A stretch of 64,000 bases of DNA from NCBI RefSeq assembly GCF_008692785.1, contig NZ_VXJV01000009.1, forward strand, positions 124,001 to 188,000. The letters run 5' to 3'. The position numbers and the translations under genes were made by a program. This stretch comes from Salmonella enterica subsp. diarizonae. Its GTDB lineage: Bacteria > Pseudomonadota > Gammaproteobacteria > Enterobacterales > Enterobacteriaceae. Below the pieces are notes generated by a model. The model saw only the letters and a program-made list of their open reading frames with translations. It was not told the origin of the DNA and ran no database searches. Positions 12,512 to 21,067 of this stretch are shown here, one piece after another (positions within the stretch are counted from its first letter, which is position 1; each line of letters begins with the position of its first letter).

Positions 12512-12557
12512 TTCTTAGAAATTGATCACATACCGCTTCGCTCAATACGGGTATTAT
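12512..12557 (+). promoter_or_regulatory. cyaR promoter with class II CRP site
   Basis: A CRP-like site, TTAGA-N6-TCACA (12515-12530), is centred about 42 bp before the CyaR 5' end. A -10 box TATTAT lies at 12552-12557. The spacing fits direct CRP activation, as established for cyaR. Confidence 0.75.
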
Positions 12558-12564
12558 TCAACGC

Positions 12565-12650
12565 GCTGAAAAACATAACCCATAAATGCTAGCTGTACCA
12601 GGAACCACCTCCTTGGCCTGCGTAATCTCCCTTACGCAGGCTTATTTTTT
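12565..12650 (+). ncRNA. cyaR: CyaR small RNA
   Basis: Hfq-dependent RNA of about 86 nt that pairs with mRNAs such as ompX, nadE and luxS to repress them when cAMP-CRP is active. It begins GCTGAAAAACATAACCC and contains the CCACCTCCTT seed that mimics an anti-Shine-Dalgarno sequence. It ends in the terminator stem GCCTGCGTAA...TTACGCAGGC plus a T-run. Compared with the E. coli sequence as I remember it, the terminator stem has compensating changes, which supports a conserved structure. Confidence 0.95.
12624..12650. other. P2-type phage attachment core (attB) in the cyaR terminator
   Basis: The reverse complement of this 27-base stretch (AAAAAATAAGCC...GGGAGATT) matches the P2 integration core I remember, with two differences that fall at paired positions of the terminator stem. 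E. coli K-12 carries the P2 remnant ogrK next to cyaR. No phage gene is visible here, so the site appears empty. The match is from memory. Confidence 0.6.
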
Positions 12651-13008
12651 GCGTGTAATCCATAAAAAAAGCGGCACTTCCCACCACATCTAAATATTGA
12701 CCACATTAACAAAAGCGCAAATGGGCACTTAGTTTAGCGTGACCTCCCTATTCATTGCCGACCCGCAAGTCATAACCCTCCCCGTATCCGGTCAGACTCA
12801 GGGCATAACATTCTGACGGCGACCAGGAAATGACATAGCATCAGGGCAAGAAGTGTGAAAATCATTCTGGAACAGGATATAATTTATTTCTTATTTTTAC
12901 ATTTAAAATCAATGAATTAAATCAATAACTGCTTTATGAGAAATTACACAAAAAGTTTACAACCTATTAAATTAAGGTTAAAAACTGATGATCGAAGAGT
13001 ACAAGATT

Positions 13009-14064
13009 ATGGCACGTTTTAATGCCGCTTTTGCAAGGATTAAAATAATGTTTTCCAGAATTAGAGGTTTGATTTCATGTCAAAGTAATACCCAAACCAT
13101 CGCACCTACGATCAGCCCACCTTCATCAGGCCATGTAAGTTTTGCTGGGGTTGATTATCCTCTATTACCACTAGATCATCAAACACCGCTAGTTTTTCAG
13201 TGGCTTGAACGCAATCCAGATAGATTTGGTAAAAATGAAATTCCCATTATCAATACGCAGAAAAACCCTTACCTTAATAATATTATCAATGCTGCTATAA
13301 TAGAAAAAGAAAGAATTATCGGTATTTTCGTTGATGGCGATTTTAGCAATGGACAAAAAAAAGCATTAGCTAAATTGGAAAAGGATTATAGAAACATAAA
13401 AGTTATTTATAACTCTGACCTTAATTATAGTATGTATGATAAAAAGTTAACGACCATTTATTTAGAAAACATCAGCAAACTGGAAGCTCAGTCAGCAAGT
13501 GAACGAGATGAAGTCTTGCTTAACGGAATAAAAAAAAGCCTGGAAGATGTCTTGAAAAACAATCCAGAGGAAACGCTTATTTCATCGCATAATAAATACA
13601 GTGGTCACTTATGGTTTGACTTCTACAGAAATCTTTTCATGCTAAAAGGAAGCAATGCATTTCTGGAAGCTGGCAAACCTGGTTGTCATCATCTGCAACC
13701 TGGAGGCGGGTGCATATATCTTGATGCAGACATGTTACTTACTGATAAACTGGGCATTTTGTATTTACCTGATGGTATTGCTATTCATGTAAGCCGTAAA
13801 GATAATCATGTTAGCCTTGAAAATGGAATTATTGCTGTTAACCGCAGCGAACATCCAGCATTAATAAAAGGGCTCGAAATTATGCACAGCAAACCTTATG
13901 GTGATCCCTATAATGATTGGCTCAGTAAAGGGTTGAGACATTATTTTAACGGCTCTCTTACACAAGATTATCACGCATTTTGTGATTTTATTGAATTTAA
14001 ACATGATAATATCATTATGAACACAAGCTGTTTAACTGCCAGCTCATGGAGGAAATCGTTATAG
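13009..14064 (+). CDS. sseK2: SseK2, SPI-2 effector, arginine GlcNAc-transferase
   Basis: Type III secreted glycosyltransferase of the NleB/SseK family that adds GlcNAc to arginine of host proteins. The frame gives 351 residues. The GT-A DxD motif is Asp239-Ala-Asp241 (YLDADML). The HEN residues are His260, Glu271 and Asn272. The conserved C-terminus is SSWR. I chose the ATG at 13009 because it starts MARFNAAF and puts the DxD at the published positions; an in-frame ATG at 12988 would add seven residues. The protein ends with three residues (KSL) beyond the SSWR end I remember for the 348-residue reference. The gene and upstream DNA are clearly more AT-rich than yegQ, consistent with horizontal transfer. 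Confidence 0.92.
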   Translation: MARFNAAFARIKIMFSRIRGLISCQSNTQTIAPTISPPSSGHVSFAGVDYPLLPLDHQTPLVFQWLERNPDRFGKNEIPIINTQKNPYLNNIINAAIIEKERIIGIFVDGDFSNGQKKALAKLEKDYRNIKVIYNSDLNYSMYDKKLTTIYLENISKLEAQSASERDEVLLNGIKKSLEDVLKNNPEETLISSHNKYSGHLWFDFYRNLFMLKGSNAFLEAGKPGCHHLQPGGGCIYLDADMLLTDKLGILYLPDGIAIHVSRKDNHVSLENGIIAVNRSEHPALIKGLEIMHSKPYGDPYNDWLSKGLRHYFNGSLTQDYHAFCDFIEFKHDNIIMNTSCLTASSWRKSL

Positions 14065-14090
14065 CCCAGCTTTACTCATCATTCCCATCG

Positions 14091-14507
14091 TCACGTATAG
14101 TCAGTATCCAGAATTATTCCTTTATCCTGTAAAATGTGATACAAATTTTCCATTGACTTAATGACCACCTCAATTTCACACTCAAGTTTATCTACAGTAC
14201 TTTCATTGAGTGAAAGATTGAGAGCCAGTAATAATGATTGTGAGTTATTCTCATAACACAAATGTGGTCCATTATTCTCTGCGAACCACAAATTAGCATT
14301 GAGAAACTCAAAAGCAAGATTATTATTATCCGGAAGCCTTCCGCAAAAACCGTATATCATTATATACTCGCTATTAGTACTTGACAGTAAGATACGGTAA
14401 CAGTTATCTATAAGAAATGAGCATAACCTGTTTTCGTCAAAGACAATTGAATCTACATTTAATTTTAGTGAAAATTTTCTTAATAAGTGATCGGCTCTTG
14501 AATACAT
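14091..14507 (-). CDS. srcA: SrcA, type III secretion chaperone
   Basis: Small acidic CesT-like chaperone of 138 residues, reported to bind the SPI-2 ATPase SsaN and to be needed for export of SseL, PipB2 and SteD. The chaperone fold shows as a basic N-terminal helix ([10 protein letters not shown]), alternating strands (YIMIYGFCG) and a C-terminal acidic helix ([12 protein letters not shown]). It lies 27 bp beyond sseK2 on the opposite strand and downstream of steD, whose product it serves. The AT-rich composition matches sseK2. The start is the only good ATG before the frame closes. Confidence 0.85.
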   Translation of the reverse strand: MYSRADHLLRKFSLKLNVDSIVFDENRLCSFLIDNCYRILLSSTNSEYIMIYGFCGRLPDNNNLAFEFLNANLWFAENNGPHLCYENNSQSLLLALNLSLNESTVDKLECEIEVVIKSMENLYHILQDKGIILDTDYT

Positions 14508-14625
14508 AACAACCTCATACTCTAAAAATTTCCATATAAGTCATAAGGCTCTGACCTGAGCACTTAAAACCATCGAATCATCTCCTGAATTCATCCTTTC
14601 TCTATGACTTGCTGTGTTTACACAT

Positions 14626-14961
14626 TTATGGCCCGGCCGGTCGGGTTCTAACGGCATTTTCGCTAAGGTATAGTCCGGAGCATATTCCCATTAGACCAAT
14701 ACACCCCATGCCAAACGATGCGCCTAAAACCGTCAGGGCGGTAGTATATGTAGCACCGCTACTGACACTGGCGACAGCCCCTGAGCATACCCCACTGAAA
14801 ATACCTGTAAACAATGCCGAGGTTCCCAGGCACATTAAACATCTGGGTTTATTGCCGTACGCGTGAAATTCAACGATTTCAGCTACTGGTTTTTCTTCAT
14901 TACGCCGTTCAGAAGGAGGGAACAATGGCGTTTGCGCATTCACCGCTGGATTAACATTCAT
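14626..14961 (-). CDS. steD: SteD, SPI-2 effector that removes surface MHC class II
   Basis: A 111-residue protein with a polar N-terminus of about 40 residues (secretion signal), followed by two Gly/Ser/Cys-rich hydrophobic segments near residues 43-67 and 75-98, separated by a short polar turn. This matches SteD, a two-helix effector that inserts in host membranes and causes MHC class II depletion from dendritic cells. The downstream srcA on the same strand encodes its known chaperone. Identification rests on length, topology and position beside srcA, plus recall of the sequence. Confidence 0.82.
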   Translation of the reverse strand: MNVNPAVNAQTPLFPPSERRNEEKPVAEIVEFHAYGNKPRCLMCLGTSALFTGIFSGVCSGAVASVSSGATYTTALTVLGASFGMGCIGLMGICSGLYLSENAVRTRPAGP

Positions 14962-15574
14962 ATAATTCCCCTTTCATTCTCTCTCTAAGTAGAAAACACT
15001 ACATGTCAGTATGATTTCACTTATTGTATTTGTCAGAAAAGTGAAGCTCACAGCCCCTTTTTGGGTAAAAGTACGACAATAAGATACCTCTCTAAGCCAT
15101 CATCTATATACGCTTTGTTTTATGGATAGCATAGTGAGCGTCTAATAGTGTGTCCTGGTTCTGCCAAAGCAGTCTAAGTAATATTTCGATTTTATGCTAT
15201 TAAAAAGTATTTTTGGTAATAAATATCAGGTTATTATCTGATATTGTGGTGTTTGAATATTAATACTGATAACGGACGTATGGTCGTCTTGTTAATCCTC
15301 CGTTTCGTTATCAAAGGCGCTATATCGGAAAGCGTCTGACTGCCCCTTGTGGTTTTCTTGCACTACCACAAGCGATACTCAATGCGCATAACGGCATCTC
15401 TCTTGTCGCCATTTGCCTTAAACCATGCTTCGCTTACCGCTGCGTATACCAGGCAGAAAAACGGTAAAGCAATAAGTGCGCAACATTTCAATTTTCATCC
15501 TGTTCTGACCTCGCTTTCTCATTTCTGCTATACACTTTCTGGAGGTTGTTGTTCAACATATTAAGGCATAACGG
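14962..15574. other. AT-rich intergenic region between steD and yegS
   Basis: About 610 bases with no convincing gene. It must hold the steD promoter, reading leftward, and the yegS promoter. A 71-codon frame at 15349-15564 has no ribosome site or recognisable protein character. An imperfect inverted repeat (GATAAC...GTTATC) lies near 15269-15313. I see no integrase or repeat that would mark the right edge of the effector patch. Confidence 0.6.
15526..15534 (+). promoter_or_regulatory. Possible extended -10 promoter of yegS
   Basis: TGC immediately before TATACA forms an extended -10 element about 40 bases before the yegS start. No good -35 box is visible. Confidence 0.35.
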
Positions 15575-16474
15575 ATGGCTAACTTTCCCGCCAGCTTACT
15601 GATCCTCAATGGCAAAAGCGCTGATAATCAGCCGCTACGTGAGGCCATTACTCTACTTCGCGACGAAGGCATACAGATTCACGTTCGGGTAACCTGGGAA
15701 AAAGGCGACGCGCAGCGTTACGTTGATGAAGCCCGTAGGCTGGGCGTTGAAACGGTAATTGCTGGCGGCGGCGACGGCACCATTAATGAAGTATCTACCG
15801 CGCTCATCCAGATCCGCGACGGCGTAGTCCCCGCACTGGGCCTTTTGCCGCTCGGCACCGCCAACGATTTTGCCACCAGCGCCGGTATTCCTGAAGCGCT
15901 GGACAAAGCGCTGAAACTGGCGATTGCCGGAAACGCGATGGAAATTGATATGGCCCGGGTCAATGATAAAACCTGTTTTATCAATATGGCGACGGGCGGT
16001 TTTGGCACCCGCATCACCACCGAAACGCCAGAAAAACTCAAGACCGCGTTGGGCGGCGTCTCCTATCTTATCCACGGTCTGATGAGAATGGATACGCTGA
16101 AACCTGACCGCTGCGAAATACGTGGCGAAAACTTTCACTGGCAGGGAGATGCGCTGGTGATCGGCATCGGCAACGGTCGTCAGGCCGGCGGCGGGCAGCA
16201 ATTATGTCCCACCGCGCTGATTAACGACGGGCTGTTACAGCTACGGATTTTTACCGGCGAAGAGCTGCTGCCGACGCTATTTTCCACACTCACGCAGTCA
16301 GATGACAATCCGAATATTATTGACGGTACCTCGGCGTGGTTTGATATTCATGCGCCGCATGAAATCACGTTTAATCTGGATGGCGAACCACTCAGCGGAC
16401 AAGAATTTCATATTGAGGTCCTGCCAGGCGCATTACGCTGTCGGCTACCGCCGGACTGCCCGTTGCTGCGTTAA
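15575..16474 (+). CDS. yegS: YegS, lipid kinase of the diacylglycerol kinase family
   Basis: Cytosolic ATP-dependent lipid kinase with in vitro phosphatidylglycerol kinase activity reported for E. coli and Salmonella YegS, 299 residues. The nucleotide-binding motif [10 protein letters not shown] lies near residues 64-73, with PLGTANDFA near residue 90. The C-terminal beta-sandwich contains [10 protein letters not shown]. It is a single gene, with a terminator hairpin just beyond its stop. Confidence 0.94.
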   Translation: MANFPASLLILNGKSADNQPLREAITLLRDEGIQIHVRVTWEKGDAQRYVDEARRLGVETVIAGGGDGTINEVSTALIQIRDGVVPALGLLPLGTANDFATSAGIPEALDKALKLAIAGNAMEIDMARVNDKTCFINMATGGFGTRITTETPEKLKTALGGVSYLIHGLMRMDTLKPDRCEIRGENFHWQGDALVIGIGNGRQAGGGQQLCPTALINDGLLQLRIFTGEELLPTLFSTLTQSDDNPNIIDGTSAWFDIHAPHEITFNLDGEPLSGQEFHIEVLPGALRCRLPPDCPLLR

Positions 16475-16489
16475 TAATACCTACCGCTG

Positions 16490-16516
16490 GCCGGATGCGC
16501 TAACATCCGGCTTTTC
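16490..16516 (+). terminator. Terminator between yegS and fbaB
   Basis: GCCGGATG/CATCCGGC stem with a six-base loop followed by TTTTC. It ends yegS transcription; fbaB converges on it from the other side. Confidence 0.75.
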
Positions 16517-16526
16517 TTCGTTGGAC

Positions 16527-17579
16527 TCAGGCGATGGTGACTTTGCTATCCAGATAGACATCCTGTACGGCGTTAATCAACTTCACGCCATCAGCTATCG
16601 ATTTCTTAAAGGCTTTACGTCCCAGAATTAACCCCATCCCCCCGGCTCGTTTGTTGATCACAGCGGTACGAACCGCGTCGCCGAGATCAGTGTCGCCGCC
16701 GTCCGCACCGCCGGAGTTGATAAGCCCGGCGCGTCCCATATAGCAGTTCGCCAACTGATAACGTACCAAATCAATCGGGTTATCGCTGGTCAGTTTGCTG
16801 TACACGCGGTCATCGGTATAGCCGAAGTTTACCGCTTTATAACCGCCGTTATTCTCGGCCATTTTCTGTTTCACAATATCCGCGCCAATCGTGGCGGCCA
16901 GATGGTTGGCCTGACCCGTCAGGTCAGCGGATACATGGTAATCAACGCCGTCTTTTTTAAAGGAAGAATTACGCAGGTAAGCCCACAATACGGTCACCAT
17001 GCCCAACTCATGCGCACGCTCAAAAGCAGCGGAGATCTCTTCAATCTGGCGACGAGACTGTTCCGAACCGAAATAGATCGTCGCGCCTACCGCCACGGCG
17101 CCCATATTGAACGCCTGCTCAACGCTGGCGTACAGGGTCTGATCATACTCCGTCGGATAGCTCAATGTTTCGTTGTGATTCAATTTGACCAAAAACGGAA
17201 TACGGTGCGCATAGCGCCGTGAAACCGAGGCCAGTACGCCGTAGGTAGAGGCCACGCAGTTACAGCCGGCCTCAATAGCCAATTCAACAATGTTTTTTGG
17301 GTCAAAGTAGCGCGGGTTGGCCGCAAAAGAGGCACCGGCTGAGTGTTCCACCCCCTGATCGACGGGCAGTATCGAAAGGTATCCTGTTCCCGCCAGGCGT
17401 CCAGTATTATAGAGCGTCTGCATATTACGCAGAACGGCAGGTGGACGATTATTGTCAATCATCACCCGGTCAACGTAATCCTTGCCGGGAAGATAAAGCT
17501 GATCGGAAGGAATGGTCATACAACGATGCTGTAAAAGGCTGTCGGCGTCTTTGCCAAGCAACTGCGCAATATCAGTCAT
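16527..17579 (-). CDS. fbaB: FbaB, class I fructose-bisphosphate aldolase
   Basis: Schiff-base aldolase of the DhnA family that splits fructose 1,6-bisphosphate; in enteric bacteria it is used mainly during gluconeogenic growth. It has 350 residues from the start [10 protein letters not shown]. The frame extends 24 codons further upstream, but the extension is not conserved. The catalytic Lys237 lies in ADIVKQKM. It is convergent with yegS and divergent from yegTUV. Confidence 0.95.
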   Translation of the reverse strand: MTDIAQLLGKDADSLLQHRCMTIPSDQLYLPGKDYVDRVMIDNNRPPAVLRNMQTLYNTGRLAGTGYLSILPVDQGVEHSAGASFAANPRYFDPKNIVELAIEAGCNCVASTYGVLASVSRRYAHRIPFLVKLNHNETLSYPTEYDQTLYASVEQAFNMGAVAVGATIYFGSEQSRRQIEEISAAFERAHELGMVTVLWAYLRNSSFKKDGVDYHVSADLTGQANHLAATIGADIVKQKMAENNGGYKAVNFGYTDDRVYSKLTSDNPIDLVRYQLANCYMGRAGLINSGGADGGDTDLGDAVRTAVINKRAGGMGLILGRKAFKKSIADGVKLINAVQDVYLDSKVTIA

Positions 17580-17765
17580 AGCTATGCTCCCGTAAGTTCC
17601 GATAGGGTATCGGAAGGTGAATAGTCCTGCCCCGCAGATTGCGGGTCGCAATAAGCCTGGTACTGACCGATCATTTTTGCCAACTTTAGCGCATTTTTTC
17701 GGCGCTATCTGCTGGCTCGATTCACGTACGAAAAAGTGTTAGATCGGTCAAAATTAATGCTCAAT

Positions 17766-17795
17766 GGTATTTAAAAGGTATTATTAGATGGTATT
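17766..17795. promoter_or_regulatory. Three GGTATT repeats before yegTUV
   Basis: GGTATT occurs at 17766, 17777 and 17790, that is at 11- and 13-bp intervals on one face of the helix, 40-70 bases before the yegT start. This placement suits an operator, perhaps for the GntR-type regulator YegW encoded at the other end of the cluster. The assignment is inference. Confidence 0.35.
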
Positions 17796-17832
17796 GTCGT
17801 GGCGTACCTTACCTGTCATGAAGGATTCAAAA

Positions 17833-19104
17833 ATGAAAACGACTTTTAAACTGTCATTCATGATGTTCGTGGAGTGGTTTATCTGGGGTGCCTGGTTCGT
17901 CCCCCTGTGGCTATGGCTAAATAAAAGCGGGTTTTCCGCCGGTGAAATAGGCTGGTCTTATGCCTGTACCGCCATTGCGGCGATCCTGTCGCCGATTCTG
18001 GTCGGCTCCGTTACCGATCGTTTTTTCTCGGCGCAAAAAGTGCTGGCGGTACTGATGTTCGCGGGCGCCGTACTGATGTACTTCGCGGCGCAGCAAACCA
18101 CCTTTGCCGGATTCTTTCCGCTGCTGCTGGCCTATTCATTAACCTATATGCCGACCATCGCGCTGACAAACAGCATTGCCTTCGCTAACGTACCGGACGT
18201 TGAACGCGATTTTCCACGCATTCGCGTTATGGGTACCATTGGGTGGATAGCCTCCGGCCTCGCCTGTGGATTCCTGCCGCAAATGTTAGGCTATAACGAT
18301 ATTTCCCCCACCAACATTCCACTGCTAATCACCGCCGCAAGTTCAGCGTTGCTGGGCGTATTTGCGTTCTGTCTGCCAGACACGCCGCCAAAAAGCACCG
18401 GCAAGATGGATATTAAAGTGATGCTGGGGCTGGATGCGCTGGTCCTGCTACGCGATAAAAACTTTCTCGTTTTCTTCATCTGCTCCTTCCTGTTTGCGAT
18501 GCCGCTGGCCTTCTACTACATCTTCGCTAACGGCTATCTGACGGAGGTGGGAATGAAAAACGCCACCGGCTGGATGACGCTCGGCCAGTTCTCTGAAATC
18601 TTCTTTATGCTGGCGCTGCCCTTTTTCACCAAGCGCTTTGGTATTAAAAAGGTATTATTGCTTGGTCTTGTTACCGCCGCGATCCGCTACGGCTTTTTTG
18701 TCTATGGCGGCGCGGAGACATATTTCACTTACGTCCTGCTGTTCCTCGGTATTTTGCTGCACGGCGTAAGTTACGATTTCTACTATGTCACCGCCTACAT
18801 TTATGTCGATAAAAAAACGCCGGTTCATATGCGTACCGCTGCGCAAGGGCTTATCACCCTCTGCTGTCAGGGATTCGGCAGCCTGCTGGGTTATCGTCTC
18901 GGCGGTGTGATGATGGAAAAAATGTTTGCTTATCCGCAACCGGTTAACGGTCTGACATTCAACTGGGCGGGCATGTGGACGTTTGGCGCAGTAATGATTG
19001 CCATCATCGCGCTACTGTTTATGATTTTCTTTCGCGAATCGGACAAAGAGATCACTGCTATTGACACTCGCGATATTGCGTTGACACAAGGGGAAGTAAA
19101 ATGA
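17833..19104 (+). CDS. yegT: YegT, nucleoside/proton symporter family transporter
   Basis: Predicted 12-helix inner-membrane transporter of the NupG/XapB nucleoside:H+ symporter family, 423 residues. I chose the ATG at 17833 (MKTTFKLSFM), which follows AAGGA at seven bases, over an upstream ATG at 17788. Family features include the N-terminal MFVEWFIWGAWFVPLW segment and FPRIRVMGTIGWI. The substrate has not been shown. It overlaps yegU by four bases (ATGA), making yegTUV one translational unit. Confidence 0.88.
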   Translation: MKTTFKLSFMMFVEWFIWGAWFVPLWLWLNKSGFSAGEIGWSYACTAIAAILSPILVGSVTDRFFSAQKVLAVLMFAGAVLMYFAAQQTTFAGFFPLLLAYSLTYMPTIALTNSIAFANVPDVERDFPRIRVMGTIGWIASGLACGFLPQMLGYNDISPTNIPLLITAASSALLGVFAFCLPDTPPKSTGKMDIKVMLGLDALVLLRDKNFLVFFICSFLFAMPLAFYYIFANGYLTEVGMKNATGWMTLGQFSEIFFMLALPFFTKRFGIKKVLLLGLVTAAIRYGFFVYGGAETYFTYVLLFLGILLHGVSYDFYYVTAYIYVDKKTPVHMRTAAQGLITLCCQGFGSLLGYRLGGVMMEKMFAYPQPVNGLTFNWAGMWTFGAVMIAIIALLFMIFFRESDKEITAIDTRDIALTQGEVK

Positions 19105-20105
19105 AAGCAGAACGTATTCTCGGTGCTCTTTACGGGCAAGCGTTAGGGGATGCGATGGGAATGCCCTCCGAGCTGTGGCCGAGAACGCGCGTCAAAGCGC
19201 ATTTCGGCTGGATTGACCACTTTCTGCCCGGCCCAGAAGAGAATAATGCCGCCTGCTATTTTAACCGCGCGGAGTTTACGGACGATACCGCAATGGCGCT
19301 CTGCCTGGCCGACGCGCTGCTCGAATGCGAAGGCAACATTGATCCCGAGATTATTGGGCGTAACATCCTCGCCTGGGCGGAACGCTTTGATGCGTTCAAT
19401 AAAAATGTACTCGGCCCGACGTCAAAAATTGCGCTGAACGCGATTCGCGACGGCAAACCCATCGCGGCGCTGGAAAACAACGGCGTGACTAACGGCGCGG
19501 CCATGCGCGTTTCGCCGTTGGGCTGCCTGTTGCCGCCAACCAACCTGACAGCCTTTATAGCAGAAGTGGCGTTAGCCTCCAGCCCGACGCATAAATCCGA
19601 TCTGGCGGTGGCTGGTGCCGTGGTCATCGCCTGGGCCGTCTCGCGAGCGGTTAACGGCGACACGTGGCAAAGTATTGCCGACTCGCTCCCCGCCGTCGCC
19701 CATCAGGCGCAGACAGCGCGTATTACCACGTTTAGCGCCTCGCTATCGGCACGTCTGGAACTGGCGCTAAAAATTGTCCGCCGCGCCGACGGCGTCGAAT
19801 CAGCCAGCGAACAGCTATATCAGATCATCGGCGCGGGAACCAGCACCATTGAATCGGTTCCCTGCGCTATCGCCATGGTGGAGTTGGCGAATACCGATCC
19901 TAACCGCTGTGCCGTGCTATGCGCTAACCTCGGCGGCGACACCGACACTATCGGCGCGATGGCGACGGCCATTTGCGGCGCGTTACACGGGGTAAGTGCC
20001 ATTAACCCCCAGTTAAAGCAAACGCTGGACGAGGTTAATAAGCTGGATTTTGCGCGCTATGCCGTTGCGCTGGCGAGTTATCGTCAACGGCGGGAGGCAT
20101 TATGA
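19101..20105 (+). CDS. yegU: YegU, ADP-ribosylglycohydrolase-family hydrolase
   Basis: All-alpha, Mg-dependent hydrolase of the ADP-ribosyl-glycohydrolase (DraG/ARH) fold, 334 residues. Metal-binding motifs appear at the N-terminus (GDAMGMP), in FTDDTAMA near residue 55, and near the C-terminus (GGDTDTIGAMA). The members of this fold cleave N-glycosidic bonds to ribose; the true substrate of YegU is unknown. The partners are a nucleoside-type transporter (YegT) and a sugar kinase (YegV), which suggests hydrolysis of an imported ribosyl compound. It overlaps both neighbours by four bases. Confidence 0.9.
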   Translation: MKAERILGALYGQALGDAMGMPSELWPRTRVKAHFGWIDHFLPGPEENNAACYFNRAEFTDDTAMALCLADALLECEGNIDPEIIGRNILAWAERFDAFNKNVLGPTSKIALNAIRDGKPIAALENNGVTNGAAMRVSPLGCLLPPTNLTAFIAEVALASSPTHKSDLAVAGAVVIAWAVSRAVNGDTWQSIADSLPAVAHQAQTARITTFSASLSARLELALKIVRRADGVESASEQLYQIIGAGTSTIESVPCAIAMVELANTDPNRCAVLCANLGGDTDTIGAMATAICGALHGVSAINPQLKQTLDEVNKLDFARYAVALASYRQRREAL

Positions 20106-21067
20106 ACGGCGCACGGTTGCTGACATTATTACCTACCCTGCACACCCGGCGTCCGCTCACCGTTATCGGCGCGGCAGTGATCGATATCATTGCCGACGCC
20201 TGGACATTGCCGCGTCGCGGAGGCGATATTGAACTGCAACAACAGAGCGTCAATGTCGGCGGCTGTGCGCTGAATATTGCCGTGGCGTTGAAACGACTGG
20301 GGATTGACGCCAGCAATGCGCTGCCACTGGGCCAGGGCGTGTGGGCGGAGAGGATTCGCCGCCGTCTGGCAAAAGAGGGATTATCCAGCGTGATTGACGC
20401 GGTTGAAGGGGATAACGGCTGGTGTCTGGCGTTAGTCGAACCGGATGGCGAACGCACGTTTATGTCTTTTAGCGGCGTGGAAAATCAGTGGAATGCGGAC
20501 TGGCTGTCGCAGCTCAGGACACCGCGGGGCAGTCTTGTCTACCTGTCCGGCTATCAACTGGCCTCGTCCTGTGGCGAACAACTGATCCAGTGGCTGGAAA
20601 CCGTCGACGATGTAACGCCTTTTATCGATTTTGGCCCACGAATCGGTGATATTACAGACGATACAATGGCGCGCATTATGGCCTGCCGGCCCATCGTCTC
20701 CCTCAATCGCCAGGAGGCAATCATCGCCGCGGAACGCGTCGGGTTCGCGACCGGTACACGCCCTTTCGGCGAGGCATGGGTAAAACGCTTTTCCGCGCCG
20801 CTGGTAGTGCGCCACGATAAAGACGGAGCGTGGTATTTTAGCGCGCAATCTTCCGGCTTTGTGCCAGCGTTTCCGGCTACCGTGGTGGATACCATCGGCG
20901 CGGGCGACAGCCATGCTGGCGGCGTACTGGCAGGACTGGCGTCAGGCTGGTCGCTCGCGGATGCCGTACTGCTGGGAAATGCGGTGGCAAGCTGGGTGGT
21001 CAGGCATCGCGGCGGCGACTGCGCGCCCACGCGCGAGGCGCTACTCCTCGCACACAAAAACGTATAG
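20102..21067 (+). CDS. yegV: YegV, PfkB-family sugar or nucleoside kinase
   Basis: Ribokinase-like kinase of 321 residues. The N-terminal signature NVGGCALNIAVALKRLG and the C-terminal anion-hole/catalytic motif DTIGAGDSHAGG are both complete, so an active kinase is expected. In this operon it would phosphorylate the sugar or nucleoside released by YegU. It overlaps yegU by four bases, and its last 27 bases overlap the 3' end of yegW on the other strand. Confidence 0.9.
   Translation: MNGARLLTLLPTLHTRRPLTVIGAAVIDIIADAWTLPRRGGDIELQQQSVNVGGCALNIAVALKRLGIDASNALPLGQGVWAERIRRRLAKEGLSSVIDAVEGDNGWCLALVEPDGERTFMSFSGVENQWNADWLSQLRTPRGSLVYLSGYQLASSCGEQLIQWLETVDDVTPFIDFGPRIGDITDDTMARIMACRPIVSLNRQEAIIAAERVGFATGTRPFGEAWVKRFSAPLVVRHDKDGAWYFSAQSSGFVPAFPATVVDTIGAGDSHAGGVLAGLASGWSLADAVLLGNAVASWVVRHRGGDCAPTREALLLAHKNV

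Noticed and set aside
15349-15564. 71-codon plus frame before yegS
   Set aside because: No ribosome site, no recognisable protein, and it contains the likely yegS promoter.
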